This document shows positions 31,700 to 40,182 of a stretch of DNA of 64,000 nucleotides, piece by piece. Origin of the DNA: Flavimobilis marinus (lineage in GTDB: Bacteria; Actinomycetota; Actinomycetes; Actinomycetales; Cellulomonadaceae). The notes under the pieces were generated by a model. It was given only the letters and a program-made list of their open reading frames with translations. It was not told the DNA's origin and did not search any database. The stretch is taken from the NCBI RefSeq assembly GCF_900113055.1, contig NZ_FONZ01000001.1, forward strand, positions 372,001 to 436,000, written 5' to 3'. Position numbers and translations under genes: made by a program. The stretch's first letter is position 1, and every line of letters starts with the position of its first letter.

Positions 31700-34600
31700 A
31701 TGGTCGCCGTGCTCACTCCCGACGACGTCTCCCGCCTCGTCGGACGAGTGACGTTCGAGCGCGGGCTCGAGTACGCGACGCGGGGGAACGTGGCCTCGGT
31801 TGCGCACAACGCCGAGGGCTCGACGATCGTCGGCCAGGTGCGCGGCTCGGGCGGCAAGCACTACGTAAGCGTCGTGCACATGACCGGCCCGGGTTCGGAC
31901 GCCGTACCGCGGTTCGGCCAGTGCTCGTGCCCGGTGCAGCTCGACTGCAAGCACGTCGCGGCGACCCTGCTGTCCTACATCGACCGGCAGACCGCCCGCG
32001 CGGGCGGGAACCGGCCCGCGGAGTCGGAGTGGGAGACCGAGCTCTCGGCGCTCCTCGCCCCGGCCGAGGCAGCGCCGGCCCCGACGTCGGACCTCCCGCG
32101 GCCCTTCGGGCGCGCCCGCGAGCTCCAGACGACGCCCGTCGCGCTCCAGCTCGAGGTCCTCGCCGCCGCCGAGCCTGGCCGGTACGGGCGGGGCACCCGC
32201 GTGGCCGAGGGCCCGCGCCTGGGCATGCGTCCCGTCACGCTCGGCTCCAAGGGCCGCTGGGTGCGCACCGGCATGGGCTGGGACCGCGTGGCCAACCGCT
32301 ACCACTACGCCGACCGCTTCCCCGAGGCCCACGTCGACCTGCTGCGCACCATCCGCGCGCTCGCCCGCTCGGAGACCGCCTACAGCCAGCCGCGCTACCT
32401 GTACGCGGACGACATGCCCGGCACCGCGCTGTTCGGCGTCCTCGACGAGGCCCAGCGCGCCGGCCTGCCGATCGTCGGCTCCGACAAGGACCAGCGCGAG
32501 GTGACGTACGTGACCGAGCCGGCCCGGACGCGGCTGGACCTCACGCGCTCGGGCGACGGACTCGCGCTCACGGCGACCGTCGACGTCGGCGGCGGTCTCG
32601 CCCTGCGTGACGTGCGCGGGGACGGAATCCTCACGCGCGAGCACCTCTCCCTCCTCGGACCGGCACCCGCGGGCGCGTTCGTCTGGTCGGGCGACGTCGG
32701 CCGCGCCGTCGAGAGCCCGATCACCCTCGTGCGGTTCGCCACGCCCCCCGACGCGACGGTCGAGGCGCTGCTGCGGCGCGACGGCCCGCTCGTCGTCCCC
32801 GCGCCTGACGAGCAGCGCTTCCTCGTGCGTGCCCTGCCGGCCCTGCGCGGACGCGTCGACGAGCTCCGCATCGACCCGTCGATCGACGCGCCGGCGCCCC
32901 CGCGTCCGGTGCTCTGGCTCGCCGTCGCTCGCGAGGCCGGCCACCGTACGCACCTGGCCTGGCAGTGGCGCTACGTCGCAGCCGAGGGCGATGAGCCCCT
33001 GCTCACCGTCCCCCTCGGCAGCCCGACCGACGACCTCCTGCGCGACACCGCCGCAGAGCGAGCGCTGCTGGCGCGCGTGTCCGACGACGTGCCGCGCCTG
33101 CGCGACGCGCTCACCTCGGGTCGGGCACGACTGACGCTCGAAGGGCTCGACACCGCGGCGTTTTTCACCGACGAGCTCCCCGCGCTGCAGGCCCTCGCCG
33201 ACGCCGGCCCGGACCTCGGCGTCACTGTGACGGTCGCCGACGACGCCCCGGACGACGTCGAGTACCGCCTCGTCGAGGACATCGAGGTCAGCGTCTCCAC
33301 CCTCGCGCGCGAGGGTGACCGCGACTGGTTCGACCTCGCCGTCACCGTGCGCTCGGGCGAGCAGACCATCCCGTTCGGCGAGATCTTCCGCGCCCTCGCG
33401 CGCGGCGAGACGTACCTGCTGCTGGTCGACGGGCGCCACTTCTCCCTCGAGGACGAGCGCTTCACGCGCCTGCGCGAGCTCATCGAGGAGGCTCGCGCCC
33501 TGCAGGACACGATGGGCGGCACGCTGCGCGTCAACCGGTTCCAGGCGGGCCTGTTCGACGAGCTCGAGGGCCTGGGCCTCGTCGGGTCGCAGGCCGACGA
33601 CTGGCGGTCCGCGGTCGGTGCGCTCGCGGGCGGCGGGACGGTCGCCTCCGTGCCGCAGCCACCGAGCCTGCGCGCCGAGCTGCGCCCCTACCAGCAGACC
33701 GGCTTCGACTGGCTCGCGTTCCTGCACGCCCACCGACTCGGCGGGGTCCTCGCGGACGACATGGGCCTGGGCAAGACCCTGCAGGGCCTCGCGCTGATCC
33801 AGCACACCCGCGACCAGGCGCTCGCGGAGGGACGCGTGGCCGCGCCGGTGCTCGTCGTCGCGCCGACGAGCGTCGTCGGGAACTGGGTCGCCGAGGCCAA
33901 GGTCTTCACCCCGGACCTGGCCGCGACAGCGATCGCCGAGACCCGGGCGCGCCGCCGGACCCCGCTCGCCGACGCCGTGCGGGGCGCCGACGTCGTCGTC
34001 ACGTCGTATGCGCTGTTCAGGCTCGAGTTCGACGCCTACGCAGAGCTCGAGTGGTCCACGCTGATCCTCGACGAGGCGCAGTTCGTGAAGAACCACCAGT
34101 CGGTCGCGTACCAGTGCGCGCGCCGCCTGGACGCGCCGGTGAAGATCGCGATGACCGGCACGCCGCTCGAGAACAACCTGATGGAGCTGTGGTCGATCCT
34201 CTCGATCACCAGTCCCGGCCTGTTCCCGAGCCCGCGACGGTTCGCGGACTACTACGCCAAGCCGATCGAGAAGGAGCACGACGACGCCCGGCTCGACCAG
34301 CTCCGTCGTCGGATCGCGCCGTTCATGGTGCGCCGGACCAAGGAGGAGGTCGCCACCGACCTCCCGGTCAAGCAGGAGCAGGTCACCGAGGTCACGCTGA
34401 ACTCGCGGCACCGCAAGATCTACGACCAGTACCTGCAGCGCGAGCGGACCAAGGTGCTCGGCATCATGGACGAGTTCGCGGACCGCCGGTTCGAGGTGTT
34501 CCGGTCGCTGTCGGTGCTGCGGCAGGCGAGCCTCGACGTGAGTCTGGTCGACGAGGCCCACGCGGGGGTGCCGTCGTCGAAGATCGACGTGCTGTTCGAG

Positions 34601-35077
34601 ATGCTCGAGGACATCCTCGCCGAGGGCCACAGCGTGCTGATCTTCTCCCAGTTCACGCAGTTCCTGAAGCGCGTGCGGGACCGGCTGGACGCCGACGCCG
34701 TCGGGTACGCCTACCTGGACGGGCGCACCCGCAAGCGCGCCGAGGCGATCGCGCGCTTCACGTCGGGCGAGGCCAACGTGTTCCTCATCAGCCTCAAGGC
34801 CGGCGGGTTCGGGCTCAACCTCACCGCGGCGGACTACTGCATCCTGCTGGACCCGTGGTGGAACCCGGCTGCCGAGGCGCAGGCGGTCGACCGCGCCCAC
34901 CGGATCGGCCAGAAGCGCAACGTCATGGTCTACCGCATGGTCGCGACGCAGACGATCGAGGAGAAGGTCATGGCGCTCAAGGCCTCCAAGTCGGCCCTCT
35001 TCTCGAGCGTGCTCGACGGCGGCGCGGCGGGCGGCGCAGGCCTCACGGCAGAAGACGTCACCCAGCTCCTGACCTGA
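31700..35077 (+). CDS. SNF2-family helicase with N-terminal SWIM zinc finger
   Basis: A 1125-residue protein. The SWIM finger CSCPVQLDCKHVAA is at ~74-87. The C-terminal ~450 residues are a SWI2/SNF2 motor: ADDMGLGKTLQGLAL (Walker A), LILDEAQFVKN (DEAQ), TGTPLENNLMELWS, IFSQFTQFLKRV, INLTAADYCILLDPWWNPA equivalents and AVDRAHRIGQ. Between them lies a long domain typical of actinobacterial RapA/SNF2-like proteins. Such motors remodel protein-DNA or polymerase complexes; the specific target is unknown. The gene ends at the intergenic palindrome at 35094. Confidence 0.93.
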   Translation: MVAVLTPDDVSRLVGRVTFERGLEYATRGNVASVAHNAEGSTIVGQVRGSGGKHYVSVVHMTGPGSDAVPRFGQCSCPVQLDCKHVAATLLSYIDRQTARAGGNRPAESEWETELSALLAPAEAAPAPTSDLPRPFGRARELQTTPVALQLEVLAAAEPGRYGRGTRVAEGPRLGMRPVTLGSKGRWVRTGMGWDRVANRYHYADRFPEAHVDLLRTIRALARSETAYSQPRYLYADDMPGTALFGVLDEAQRAGLPIVGSDKDQREVTYVTEPARTRLDLTRSGDGLALTATVDVGGGLALRDVRGDGILTREHLSLLGPAPAGAFVWSGDVGRAVESPITLVRFATPPDATVEALLRRDGPLVVPAPDEQRFLVRALPALRGRVDELRIDPSIDAPAPPRPVLWLAVAREAGHRTHLAWQWRYVAAEGDEPLLTVPLGSPTDDLLRDTAAERALLARVSDDVPRLRDALTSGRARLTLEGLDTAAFFTDELPALQALADAGPDLGVTVTVADDAPDDVEYRLVEDIEVSVSTLAREGDRDWFDLAVTVRSGEQTIPFGEIFRALARGETYLLLVDGRHFSLEDERFTRLRELIEEARALQDTMGGTLRVNRFQAGLFDELEGLGLVGSQADDWRSAVGALAGGGTVASVPQPPSLRAELRPYQQTGFDWLAFLHAHRLGGVLADDMGLGKTLQGLALIQHTRDQALAEGRVAAPVLVVAPTSVVGNWVAEAKVFTPDLAATAIAETRARRRTPLADAVRGADVVVTSYALFRLEFDAYAELEWSTLILDEAQFVKNHQSVAYQCARRLDAPVKIAMTGTPLENNLMELWSILSITSPGLFPSPRRFADYYAKPIEKEHDDARLDQLRRRIAPFMVRRTKEEVATDLPVKQEQVTEVTLNSRHRKIYDQYLQRERTKVLGIMDEFADRRFEVFRSLSVLRQASLDVSLVDEAHAGVPSSKIDVLFEMLEDILAEGHSVLIFSQFTQFLKRVRDRLDADAVGYAYLDGRTRKRAEAIARFTSGEANVFLISLKAGGFGLNLTAADYCILLDPWWNPAAEAQAVDRAHRIGQKRNVMVYRMVATQTIEEKVMALKASKSALFSSVLDGGAAGGAGLTAEDVTQLLT

Positions 35078-35093
35078 CCCCCGCACACCCCGC

Positions 35094-35151
35094 TGAGTGC
35101 GTGATTTTGGCGGTGTCTCGGGCCGAAAACACCGCCAGAGTCACGCACTCA
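35094..35151. repeat. nested intergenic palindrome between convergent genes (copy 3)
   Basis: The outer 11-bp arms TGAGTGCGTGA (35094-35104) and TCACGCACTCA (35141-35151) enclose 8-bp arms GGCGGTGT (35109-35116) and ACACCGCC (35129-35136). It lies exactly between the converging SNF2 and glycosyltransferase genes and is probably a shared terminator. It has the same nested design as the elements at 10088 and 29357. Confidence 0.65.
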
Positions 35152-35178
35152 CCGGGGGGGCGAGGTGCGCGGCGGCGA

Positions 35179-35931
35179 TCAGGCCGGGCGGCGCCCGGAG
35201 GAGAGCGCCGTCTGCCACCGCTCCCACGGGGGCGAGACCGCCCAACCGAGCCGCAGCGTCCGGAACGCGCGCCGGAACCGCCTCCGGGTCTGGGCCCACC
35301 CGCGCAAGCACCGCCCCGAGGCGCCGACGGCGAGGCTCCGGTCGAGCACCGTGCGTCGCCGCGGGCCCAGGGCGAAGGACAGGGCGAGGTCGTCGTGCAC
35401 CTCGGGGTCCTCGCGGTGGACCTGGTCGCGAACCTGCGCCCAGACCTCCCTGCGGACAGCCATCGCCGAGCCCCACAGCGCCGGGTGCCCCAGCGCGGCA
35501 TGGCAGAGCACGAAGTAGGAGCCGAGGTAGAGCGCGGCCAGGGGACGCCCCAGCCCGCGCGGCAGGTCGTAGAAGTGCCCGACGCCGGTCACGGCGTCCA
35601 CGGTCGGGTCCGCCATCGCGCGGCTCACCTTCGCGACCCAGTCGGGAGGGACGAGCGAGTCGGCGTCGAGGCGCGCGATCACGTCACCGCGGGCCGCGTC
35701 GTACCCGGTCGACGCGGCCGCCGGGATGCCCACCTGGTCCTCGCGGACCACCCGTGCCCCGTGGCGCAGCGCGACGGCGGCCGTGTCGTCGGTCGAGGCG
35801 TTGTCGACGACGACCACCTCGAACGGAGGCTGCGTCTGCGCCGCCAGCGCCCGCAGGCACGCGTCGAGCGCGGGGGCGTCGTCGCGCGCCGGGATGACCA
35901 CCGAGACGGTGGGCGCTGGGGTCGGGATCAC
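35179..35931 (-). CDS. family 2 glycosyltransferase
   Basis: A 250-residue GT-A fold transferase: TVSVVIPARDDAPALDACLRAL, VVVVDNASTDDT, GVGIPAAASTGYDAARGDVIARLDADS equivalents and the later EDPEVHDDLALSF acidic block that resembles the ED region of inverting GT2 enzymes. No clear membrane helix is present, although a hydrophobic stretch (LAALYLGSYFVLCHAALG) could associate with the membrane. The GTG at 35931 with GGAGGAGG was chosen as start. Donor and acceptor are unknown; it stands alone between convergent and divergent neighbours. Confidence 0.85.
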   Translation of the reverse strand: MIPTPAPTVSVVIPARDDAPALDACLRALAAQTQPPFEVVVVDNASTDDTAAVALRHGARVVREDQVGIPAAASTGYDAARGDVIARLDADSLVPPDWVAKVSRAMADPTVDAVTGVGHFYDLPRGLGRPLAALYLGSYFVLCHAALGHPALWGSAMAVRREVWAQVRDQVHREDPEVHDDLALSFALGPRRRTVLDRSLAVGASGRCLRGWAQTRRRFRRAFRTLRLGWAVSPPWERWQTALSSGRRPA

Positions 35932-36003
35932 GGCCTCCTCCTTCGTCCTGCGCGACGCTACCGGTCCCACCGGGCGCCGGCTCGCAGGGTGGAAGATGGA
36001 CCC

Positions 36004-37692
36004 ATGACGCAGACCGAGCAGCAGCCCTGGGTGAAGAACTACCAGCCGGGAGTCCCGGCCGAGATCGAGCTCCCGACCGAGTCCCTCGTCGCGATGTTCG
36101 AGCACGCCGTGGCCGAGGGTGGCAGCCATCCCGCGACGGAGTTCTTCGGGCGTCGCACCACGTACACGGATCTCGGCGACCAGGTGGCTCGCGCGGCCGA
36201 GGGGCTGCGGCGGCTCGGCGTGCGCGCGGGGGACCGCGTGGCGCTGATCCTGCCCAACTGCCCGCAGCACGTGGTGGCCTTCTACGCGGTGCTGCGCCTG
36301 GGCGCCGTCGTCGTCGAGCACAACCCGCTGTACACCTCCCGCGAGCTGCGGCACCAGTTCGAGGACCACCAGGCCCGCGTCGTCATAACCTGGGACAAGG
36401 CGGCGGCCGCGGTGCAGGCCTTCCCCGCGGACGTCAAGCTGGACCACGTCGTCTCGGTGAACCTGCTCAAGGCGTTCCCCGCCGCCAAGCGGATCGCGCT
36501 CGGCCTGCCGATCAAGAAGCTGCGCGAGACCCGGGCGTCCCTGACGTCGAGCGCACCCGGCACGGTCCCGTGGGAGACGCTGCTCGACCACGCTCCGCTG
36601 CCGACGAGCCACCCGCGGCCGGGCGTCGACGACCTCGCGGTCATCCAGTACACCTCGGGCACCACGGGCCGCCCCAAGGGCGCCATGCTCACGCACTACA
36701 ACCTCTACGCGAACGCCCTGCAGGGCGAGGCGTGGATGCACGGCGCGGAGTACCGCAAGGAGATCTTCTACGCGATCCTGCCGATGTTCCACGCCTTCGG
36801 CATGACGCTCTACCTCACGTACGGCATCCACAAGCAGGGCCTGCTCGTGCTGTTCCCCAAGTTCGAGCCCGGCATGATCCTCGACGCGATGAAGAAGTCC
36901 CCGGCCACCGTGTACTGCGCCGTGCCGCCCATCTACGAGCGCACCGCGCTCGCGGCCAAGGAGCGGGGCGTGTCGTTGAAGTCCTGCCGGTTCTGCATCT
37001 CCGGCGCGATGAACCTGCCCGACCACGTCGTCGAGCTGTGGGAGTCGATGTCCGGCGGCCTGCTCGTCGAGGGGTACGGCATGACCGAGTCCTCGCCGGT
37101 CGCGCTCGGCAACCCGTTCCACCCCACGCGTCGCAACGGCACGATCGGCGTCCCCTTCCCCTCGACGCTGATGAAGGTCGTCGACGTCGACGACCCGACC
37201 CGCGAGGTGGCCCCGGGCGAGCCCGGCGAGCTGCTGCTGCACGGGCCGCAGGTGTTCCAGGGCTACTGGAAGAACCCCGAGGAGACCGCCAAGACCTTGC
37301 TGCCCGACGGCTGGCTGCGCACGGGCGACATCGTCACCGTCGACGCCCACGGCTTCACCACGATCGTGGACCGCGCCAAGGAGCTCATCATCACCGGCGG
37401 CTTCAACGTCTCCCCGTCGGAGGTCGAGTCGGTGCTGCGGCAGCACCCCGACGTCGTCGACGCGGCCGTCGTGGGCAAGCCGCTCGAGCGCGGCGGCGAG
37501 ATGGTGGTCGCCGCGGTCGAGCTGGAGCCCGGCACGACGCTCGACGAGGACGCCGTCCGTGAGCACTGCCGGGCGCTCCTGGCGGCGTACAAGGTGCCGC
37601 GCCGGGTGGTCGTGATCGACGACATGCCGCGGTCGCTGCTCGGCAAGATCCTGCGGAAGCAGGTCCGCGACGAGGTGCTGCCGCGGCTGTGA
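36004..37692 (+). CDS. fadD: long-chain fatty-acid-CoA ligase / AMP-forming acyl-CoA synthetase
   Basis: A 562-residue ANL-superfamily enzyme that activates a fatty acid with ATP to the acyl-AMP and then to acyl-CoA. Motif A3/P-loop is YTSGTTGRPKGAMLTHYNL; A5 is VEGYGMTESSPVAL; A8 is GFTTIVDRAKELIITGGFNVSP; and the terminal catalytic lysine is in SLLGKILRKQVRDE. The length is standard. The acyl specificity is inferred from family resemblance only. A GGTGGAAGA ribosome-binding site precedes the ATG. Confidence 0.88.
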   Translation: MTQTEQQPWVKNYQPGVPAEIELPTESLVAMFEHAVAEGGSHPATEFFGRRTTYTDLGDQVARAAEGLRRLGVRAGDRVALILPNCPQHVVAFYAVLRLGAVVVEHNPLYTSRELRHQFEDHQARVVITWDKAAAAVQAFPADVKLDHVVSVNLLKAFPAAKRIALGLPIKKLRETRASLTSSAPGTVPWETLLDHAPLPTSHPRPGVDDLAVIQYTSGTTGRPKGAMLTHYNLYANALQGEAWMHGAEYRKEIFYAILPMFHAFGMTLYLTYGIHKQGLLVLFPKFEPGMILDAMKKSPATVYCAVPPIYERTALAAKERGVSLKSCRFCISGAMNLPDHVVELWESMSGGLLVEGYGMTESSPVALGNPFHPTRRNGTIGVPFPSTLMKVVDVDDPTREVAPGEPGELLLHGPQVFQGYWKNPEETAKTLLPDGWLRTGDIVTVDAHGFTTIVDRAKELIITGGFNVSPSEVESVLRQHPDVVDAAVVGKPLERGGEMVVAAVELEPGTTLDEDAVREHCRALLAAYKVPRRVVVIDDMPRSLLGKILRKQVRDEVLPRL

Positions 37693-37753
37693 CGGACCCC
37701 TCGCGGGCGGCGGCGATTCTGCCCGCCCGCGTTCGGGTGCGTACGCTCGAGGC

Positions 37754-38620
37754 GTGAAGATCGCAACGCACGACGGCAAGTTCCACGCCGACGACGTCTT
37801 CGGCGTCGCCCTGACCCGGCACCTGTTCCCGGACGCGGAGGTCGTGCGCACGCGCGACCCGGGGGTGCTCGCGGAGGCTGACCTCGTGCTCGACGTCGGG
37901 GGCGTCTACGACGTCGCGGCGCTCCGGTTCGACCACCACCAGCTCTCGTCCGGGGCGCGCCCCAACGGCATCCTGTTCTCGGCCTTCGGCCTGCTCTGGC
38001 AGCACTACGGCCTCGAGTACTGCGACGGCGACAAGGACGTGTGGACCAAGATCGACGCGCGCCTCGTCTCGGCGATCGACGCGGTCGACAACGGCCAGTC
38101 CCTCGCGCAGACGACCGACTTCCGGGTCGCCCCCATCGACATCTCGCAGGTCCTCGGGCTCCTCAACCCGATCGGCGACGGCGAGGACTTCGACGAGCAG
38201 TTCTTCCACGCGGTGGACCTCGCGACGATCCTGCTCGCGCGGTACAAGGCGCGGTACGCGGCCGAGATCGCTGCGGAGAAGGAGTTCGTCCGCCTCTACG
38301 GCGAGAGCCCGGACAAGCGCAGCGTGGTGCTCGACAAGTTCCTGCCGCACGGCGGAGCCGCGACGGCCCAGCCGGAGCTGCTGTTCACGGTGTTCCCCGG
38401 CGCGACGGGCAACTGGAACCTGCAGACGGTCCGGCCGTCTGGCTCCGAGTTCGGCTCGCGCAAGCTCCTGCCCGAGGCCTGGCGCGGGCGGACGGGCGCC
38501 GAGCTCGCGGAGCTCACGGGCGTCGCCGACGCGGTCTTCTGCCACAAGGGTGGGTTCATCGCCGCCGCGCAGTCGCGCGAGGGTGCCCAGGAGCTGCTCC
38601 GGCAGGCGCTCGAGGCCTGA
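37754..38620 (+). CDS. MYG1/UPF0160 family DHH-like metal-dependent protein
   Basis: A 288-residue protein that matches the MYG1 family over its full length: IATHDGKFHADDVFGVALTRHLFP at the start, LVLDVGGVYD and RFDHHQ (metal-binding acid and histidines), DIDARLVSAIDAVDNGQ equivalents and CHKGGFIAAAQSREGAQ near the end. Eukaryotic MYG1 is a mitochondrial/nuclear RNA exonuclease; bacterial members have no settled role. It starts at a GTG a few bases after a TACGCT -10-like box (37742-37747), so the message may be leaderless. Confidence 0.85.
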   Translation: MKIATHDGKFHADDVFGVALTRHLFPDAEVVRTRDPGVLAEADLVLDVGGVYDVAALRFDHHQLSSGARPNGILFSAFGLLWQHYGLEYCDGDKDVWTKIDARLVSAIDAVDNGQSLAQTTDFRVAPIDISQVLGLLNPIGDGEDFDEQFFHAVDLATILLARYKARYAAEIAAEKEFVRLYGESPDKRSVVLDKFLPHGGAATAQPELLFTVFPGATGNWNLQTVRPSGSEFGSRKLLPEAWRGRTGAELAELTGVADAVFCHKGGFIAAAQSREGAQELLRQALEA

Positions 38621-38715
38621 CCGGGCGGCGTCGCTGACGCCGCCAAGGGCCCGGGAGCCGCACCAGGGTGCCGATTTCGTAACTCCGGCACTCAGCAGGT
38701 AAAGTTCTCGGCGCT

Positions 38716-38787
38716 GCCCCCGTAGCTCAGTGGTAGAGCGCAGTCTTGGTAAGACTGAGGTCATGGGTCCGATTCCCATCGGGGGCT
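38716..38787 (+). tRNA. tRNA-Thr (anticodon GGT)
   Basis: A cloverleaf with a 7-bp acceptor stem, GCCCCCG/CGGGGGC. The anticodon stem CAGTC/GACTG encloses the loop TTGGTAA with anticodon GGT. The T-arm is TGGG-TCCGATT-CCCA. CCA is not encoded. It precedes tRNA-Met and rpmG, the usual actinobacterial order. Confidence 0.95.
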
Positions 38788-38874
38788 CTGTTGGTGCGCG
38801 ACGCCGGGTCGTGCGAGGATACTTCTCGCGCGTCTCGACGCGACATCGATGCGATGCCGTCAGGCATCGAACGC

Positions 38875-38951
38875 GGCGGGGTAGCTCAGCTGGTCAGAGC
38901 GCACGACTCATAATCGTGAGGTCGCGGGTTCGAGCCCCGCCTCCGCTACCA
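38875..38951 (+). tRNA. tRNA-Met, elongator (anticodon CAT)
   Basis: Acceptor GGCGGGG/CTCCGCT contains two G-U pairs. The anticodon stem CACGA/TCGTG encloses CTCATAA with anticodon CAT, and the T-arm is GCGGG-TTCGAGC-CCCGC. CCA is encoded at 38949-38951. The weak first acceptor pair could suggest an initiator, but the anticodon stem lacks the three consecutive G-C pairs (GGG/CCC) that initiators carry, so elongator is preferred. Confidence 0.9.
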
Positions 38952-39038
38952 AGAACGACATTCGTCACGCACGTCGGCCGGCGGCGTGCTCACACAGTAG
39001 GCAATGCGCCCCCGGCGGGCGCGAGAGGTGGCAAGACC

Positions 39039-39209
39039 GTGGCTAGCAAGTCGCAGGACGTCCGTCCGAAGATCACGCTCGCATGCGTGGACTGCAAGGA
39101 GCGGAACTACATCACCAAGAAGAACCGCCGCAACGACCCGGACCGTCTCGAGCTCGCGAAGTTCTGCCCGCGCTGCGGCAAGCAGACCTCGCACCGCGAG
39201 ACCCGCTGA
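39039..39209 (+). CDS. rpmG: 50S ribosomal protein L33 (zinc-binding form)
   Basis: A 56-residue protein, [19 protein letters not shown] followed by [13 protein letters not shown] and [15 protein letters not shown]. The CxxC pairs make this the zinc-containing (C+) L33. The GTG at 39039 matches the normal N-terminus. It sits directly after the Thr and Met tRNA genes. Confidence 0.97.
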   Translation: MASKSQDVRPKITLACVDCKERNYITKKNRRNDPDRLELAKFCPRCGKQTSHRETR

Positions 39210-39231
39210 TCCAGCTCCGCACTCGCTGATC

Positions 39232-39726
39232 GTGCCGCTGAACGCCGCCTACGCGGGCCGTCAGTATGCTCCGGACGCCCCGTACGTCGTGGGGCGCGAG
39301 AAGATCCGCGAGTTCGCCGATGCCGTCGGCTCCACCCACCCCGCGCACCACGATGTGGCCCATGCGCGGGGTTTGGGCTATCCGGACGTCGTCGCACCCC
39401 CGACCTTCGCTGTCGTGATCGCGCAGCGCACCGAGGCGCAGCTCATCACGGACCCGGACGCCGGGATCGACTTCTCGCGGGTCGTCCACGCCGACGAGCG
39501 CTTCACGCACCACCGGCCGCTGGTCGCCGGCGACCGGATCACCACGGTGCTGCACGTGGACCGCGTGATCGAGCGCTCGGGTCTGGCCATGGTCACCACC
39601 CGCTGCGAGCTCTACGCGCTCCCTGCGGAGCTGCCCGACGACGTCGCGCCCGTGGACGTGACGTCGCTCACCGACCACGTCGCCACGGTCACCTCGACGC
39701 TGGCGATCCGGGGGGCCGACGCATGA
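39232..39726 (+). CDS. FAS1-like/MaoC-fold dehydratase domain protein (HadA-like)
   Basis: A 164-residue single hot-dog-fold protein: YVVGREKIREFADAVGSTHP, PPTFAVVIAQR, ERFTHHRPLVAGDRITTVLHVD. It corresponds to the stabilising subunit of the mycobacterial 3-hydroxyacyl dehydratase HadA, which lacks the catalytic Asp/His. The gene is in the same place (after rpmG) as hadA in mycobacteria. It overlaps the next gene by ATGA. The role in a genus without mycolates is probably in fatty-acid metabolism; that is inference. A GTG start was chosen. Confidence 0.85.
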   Translation: MPLNAAYAGRQYAPDAPYVVGREKIREFADAVGSTHPAHHDVAHARGLGYPDVVAPPTFAVVIAQRTEAQLITDPDAGIDFSRVVHADERFTHHRPLVAGDRITTVLHVDRVIERSGLAMVTTRCELYALPAELPDDVAPVDVTSLTDHVATVTSTLAIRGADA

Positions 39727-40160
39727 GCCGCCCCGAGCTCGCCGACCTCGTCGTCGGCCAGCAGATCGGTACGCACGAGGTCCGTCTCGACCGCGCGCGC
39801 CTGGTCCGGTACGCCGGGGCGAGCGGCGACCTCAACCCCATCCACTGGGACGAGGCGTTCGCCACCCGCGTCGGGCTGCCCGGCGTCATCGCCCACGGGA
39901 TGCTCACGATGGGCGCCGTCGTCACGAGCGTCGTCGACTGGGTGGGGGACCCGGGCGCTGTGCTGGACTACCAGACCCGCTTCTCCGCGCCGGTGCCCGT
40001 TCCCGCTGCCGGGGACGTCACGGTCGCCGTGACGGCGACGGTCGGCGCGCTCGAGCCGGCGGACGACGAGGCCGCACACGGCGTCGCCCGCATCGACCTG
40101 CTCGCGACGTGCGACGGGCAGCGCGTGCTGACCAAGGCGCAGGTGCGCGTCCGCCTCTAG
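39723..40160 (+). CDS. MaoC-family enoyl/3-hydroxyacyl dehydratase (HadB-like)
   Basis: A 145-residue catalytic hot-dog subunit with the hydratase-2 motif YAGASGDLNPIHWDEAFATR, containing the Asp/His pair, followed by PGVIAHGMLTMG. With the preceding HadA-like subunit it should form a heterodimer that hydrates or dehydrates acyl chains at the beta carbon. The ATGA overlap ensures balanced synthesis. Confidence 0.9.
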   Translation: MSRPELADLVVGQQIGTHEVRLDRARLVRYAGASGDLNPIHWDEAFATRVGLPGVIAHGMLTMGAVVTSVVDWVGDPGAVLDYQTRFSAPVPVPAAGDVTVAVTATVGALEPADDEAAHGVARIDLLATCDGQRVLTKAQVRVRL

Positions 40161-40182
40161 GCCTCCGCGACGCCGGGTGCGA

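Noticed and set aside
31682-35086. A 1134-codon minus-strand open frame
   Set aside because: Antisense shadow of the SWIM-SNF2 gene; composition is repetitive and without motifs.
35997-37692. Frame running from 34051 into the acyl-CoA ligase as one 1213-residue protein
   Set aside because: The part before 36004 is a shadow of the SNF2 and glycosyltransferase genes; the ligase starts normally at the ATG at 36004.
38716-38951. tRNA-Thr/Met pair as an integration hotspot
   Set aside because: Both flanks are the conserved chromosomal neighbours (rpmG follows) and no partial tRNA duplicate is seen.
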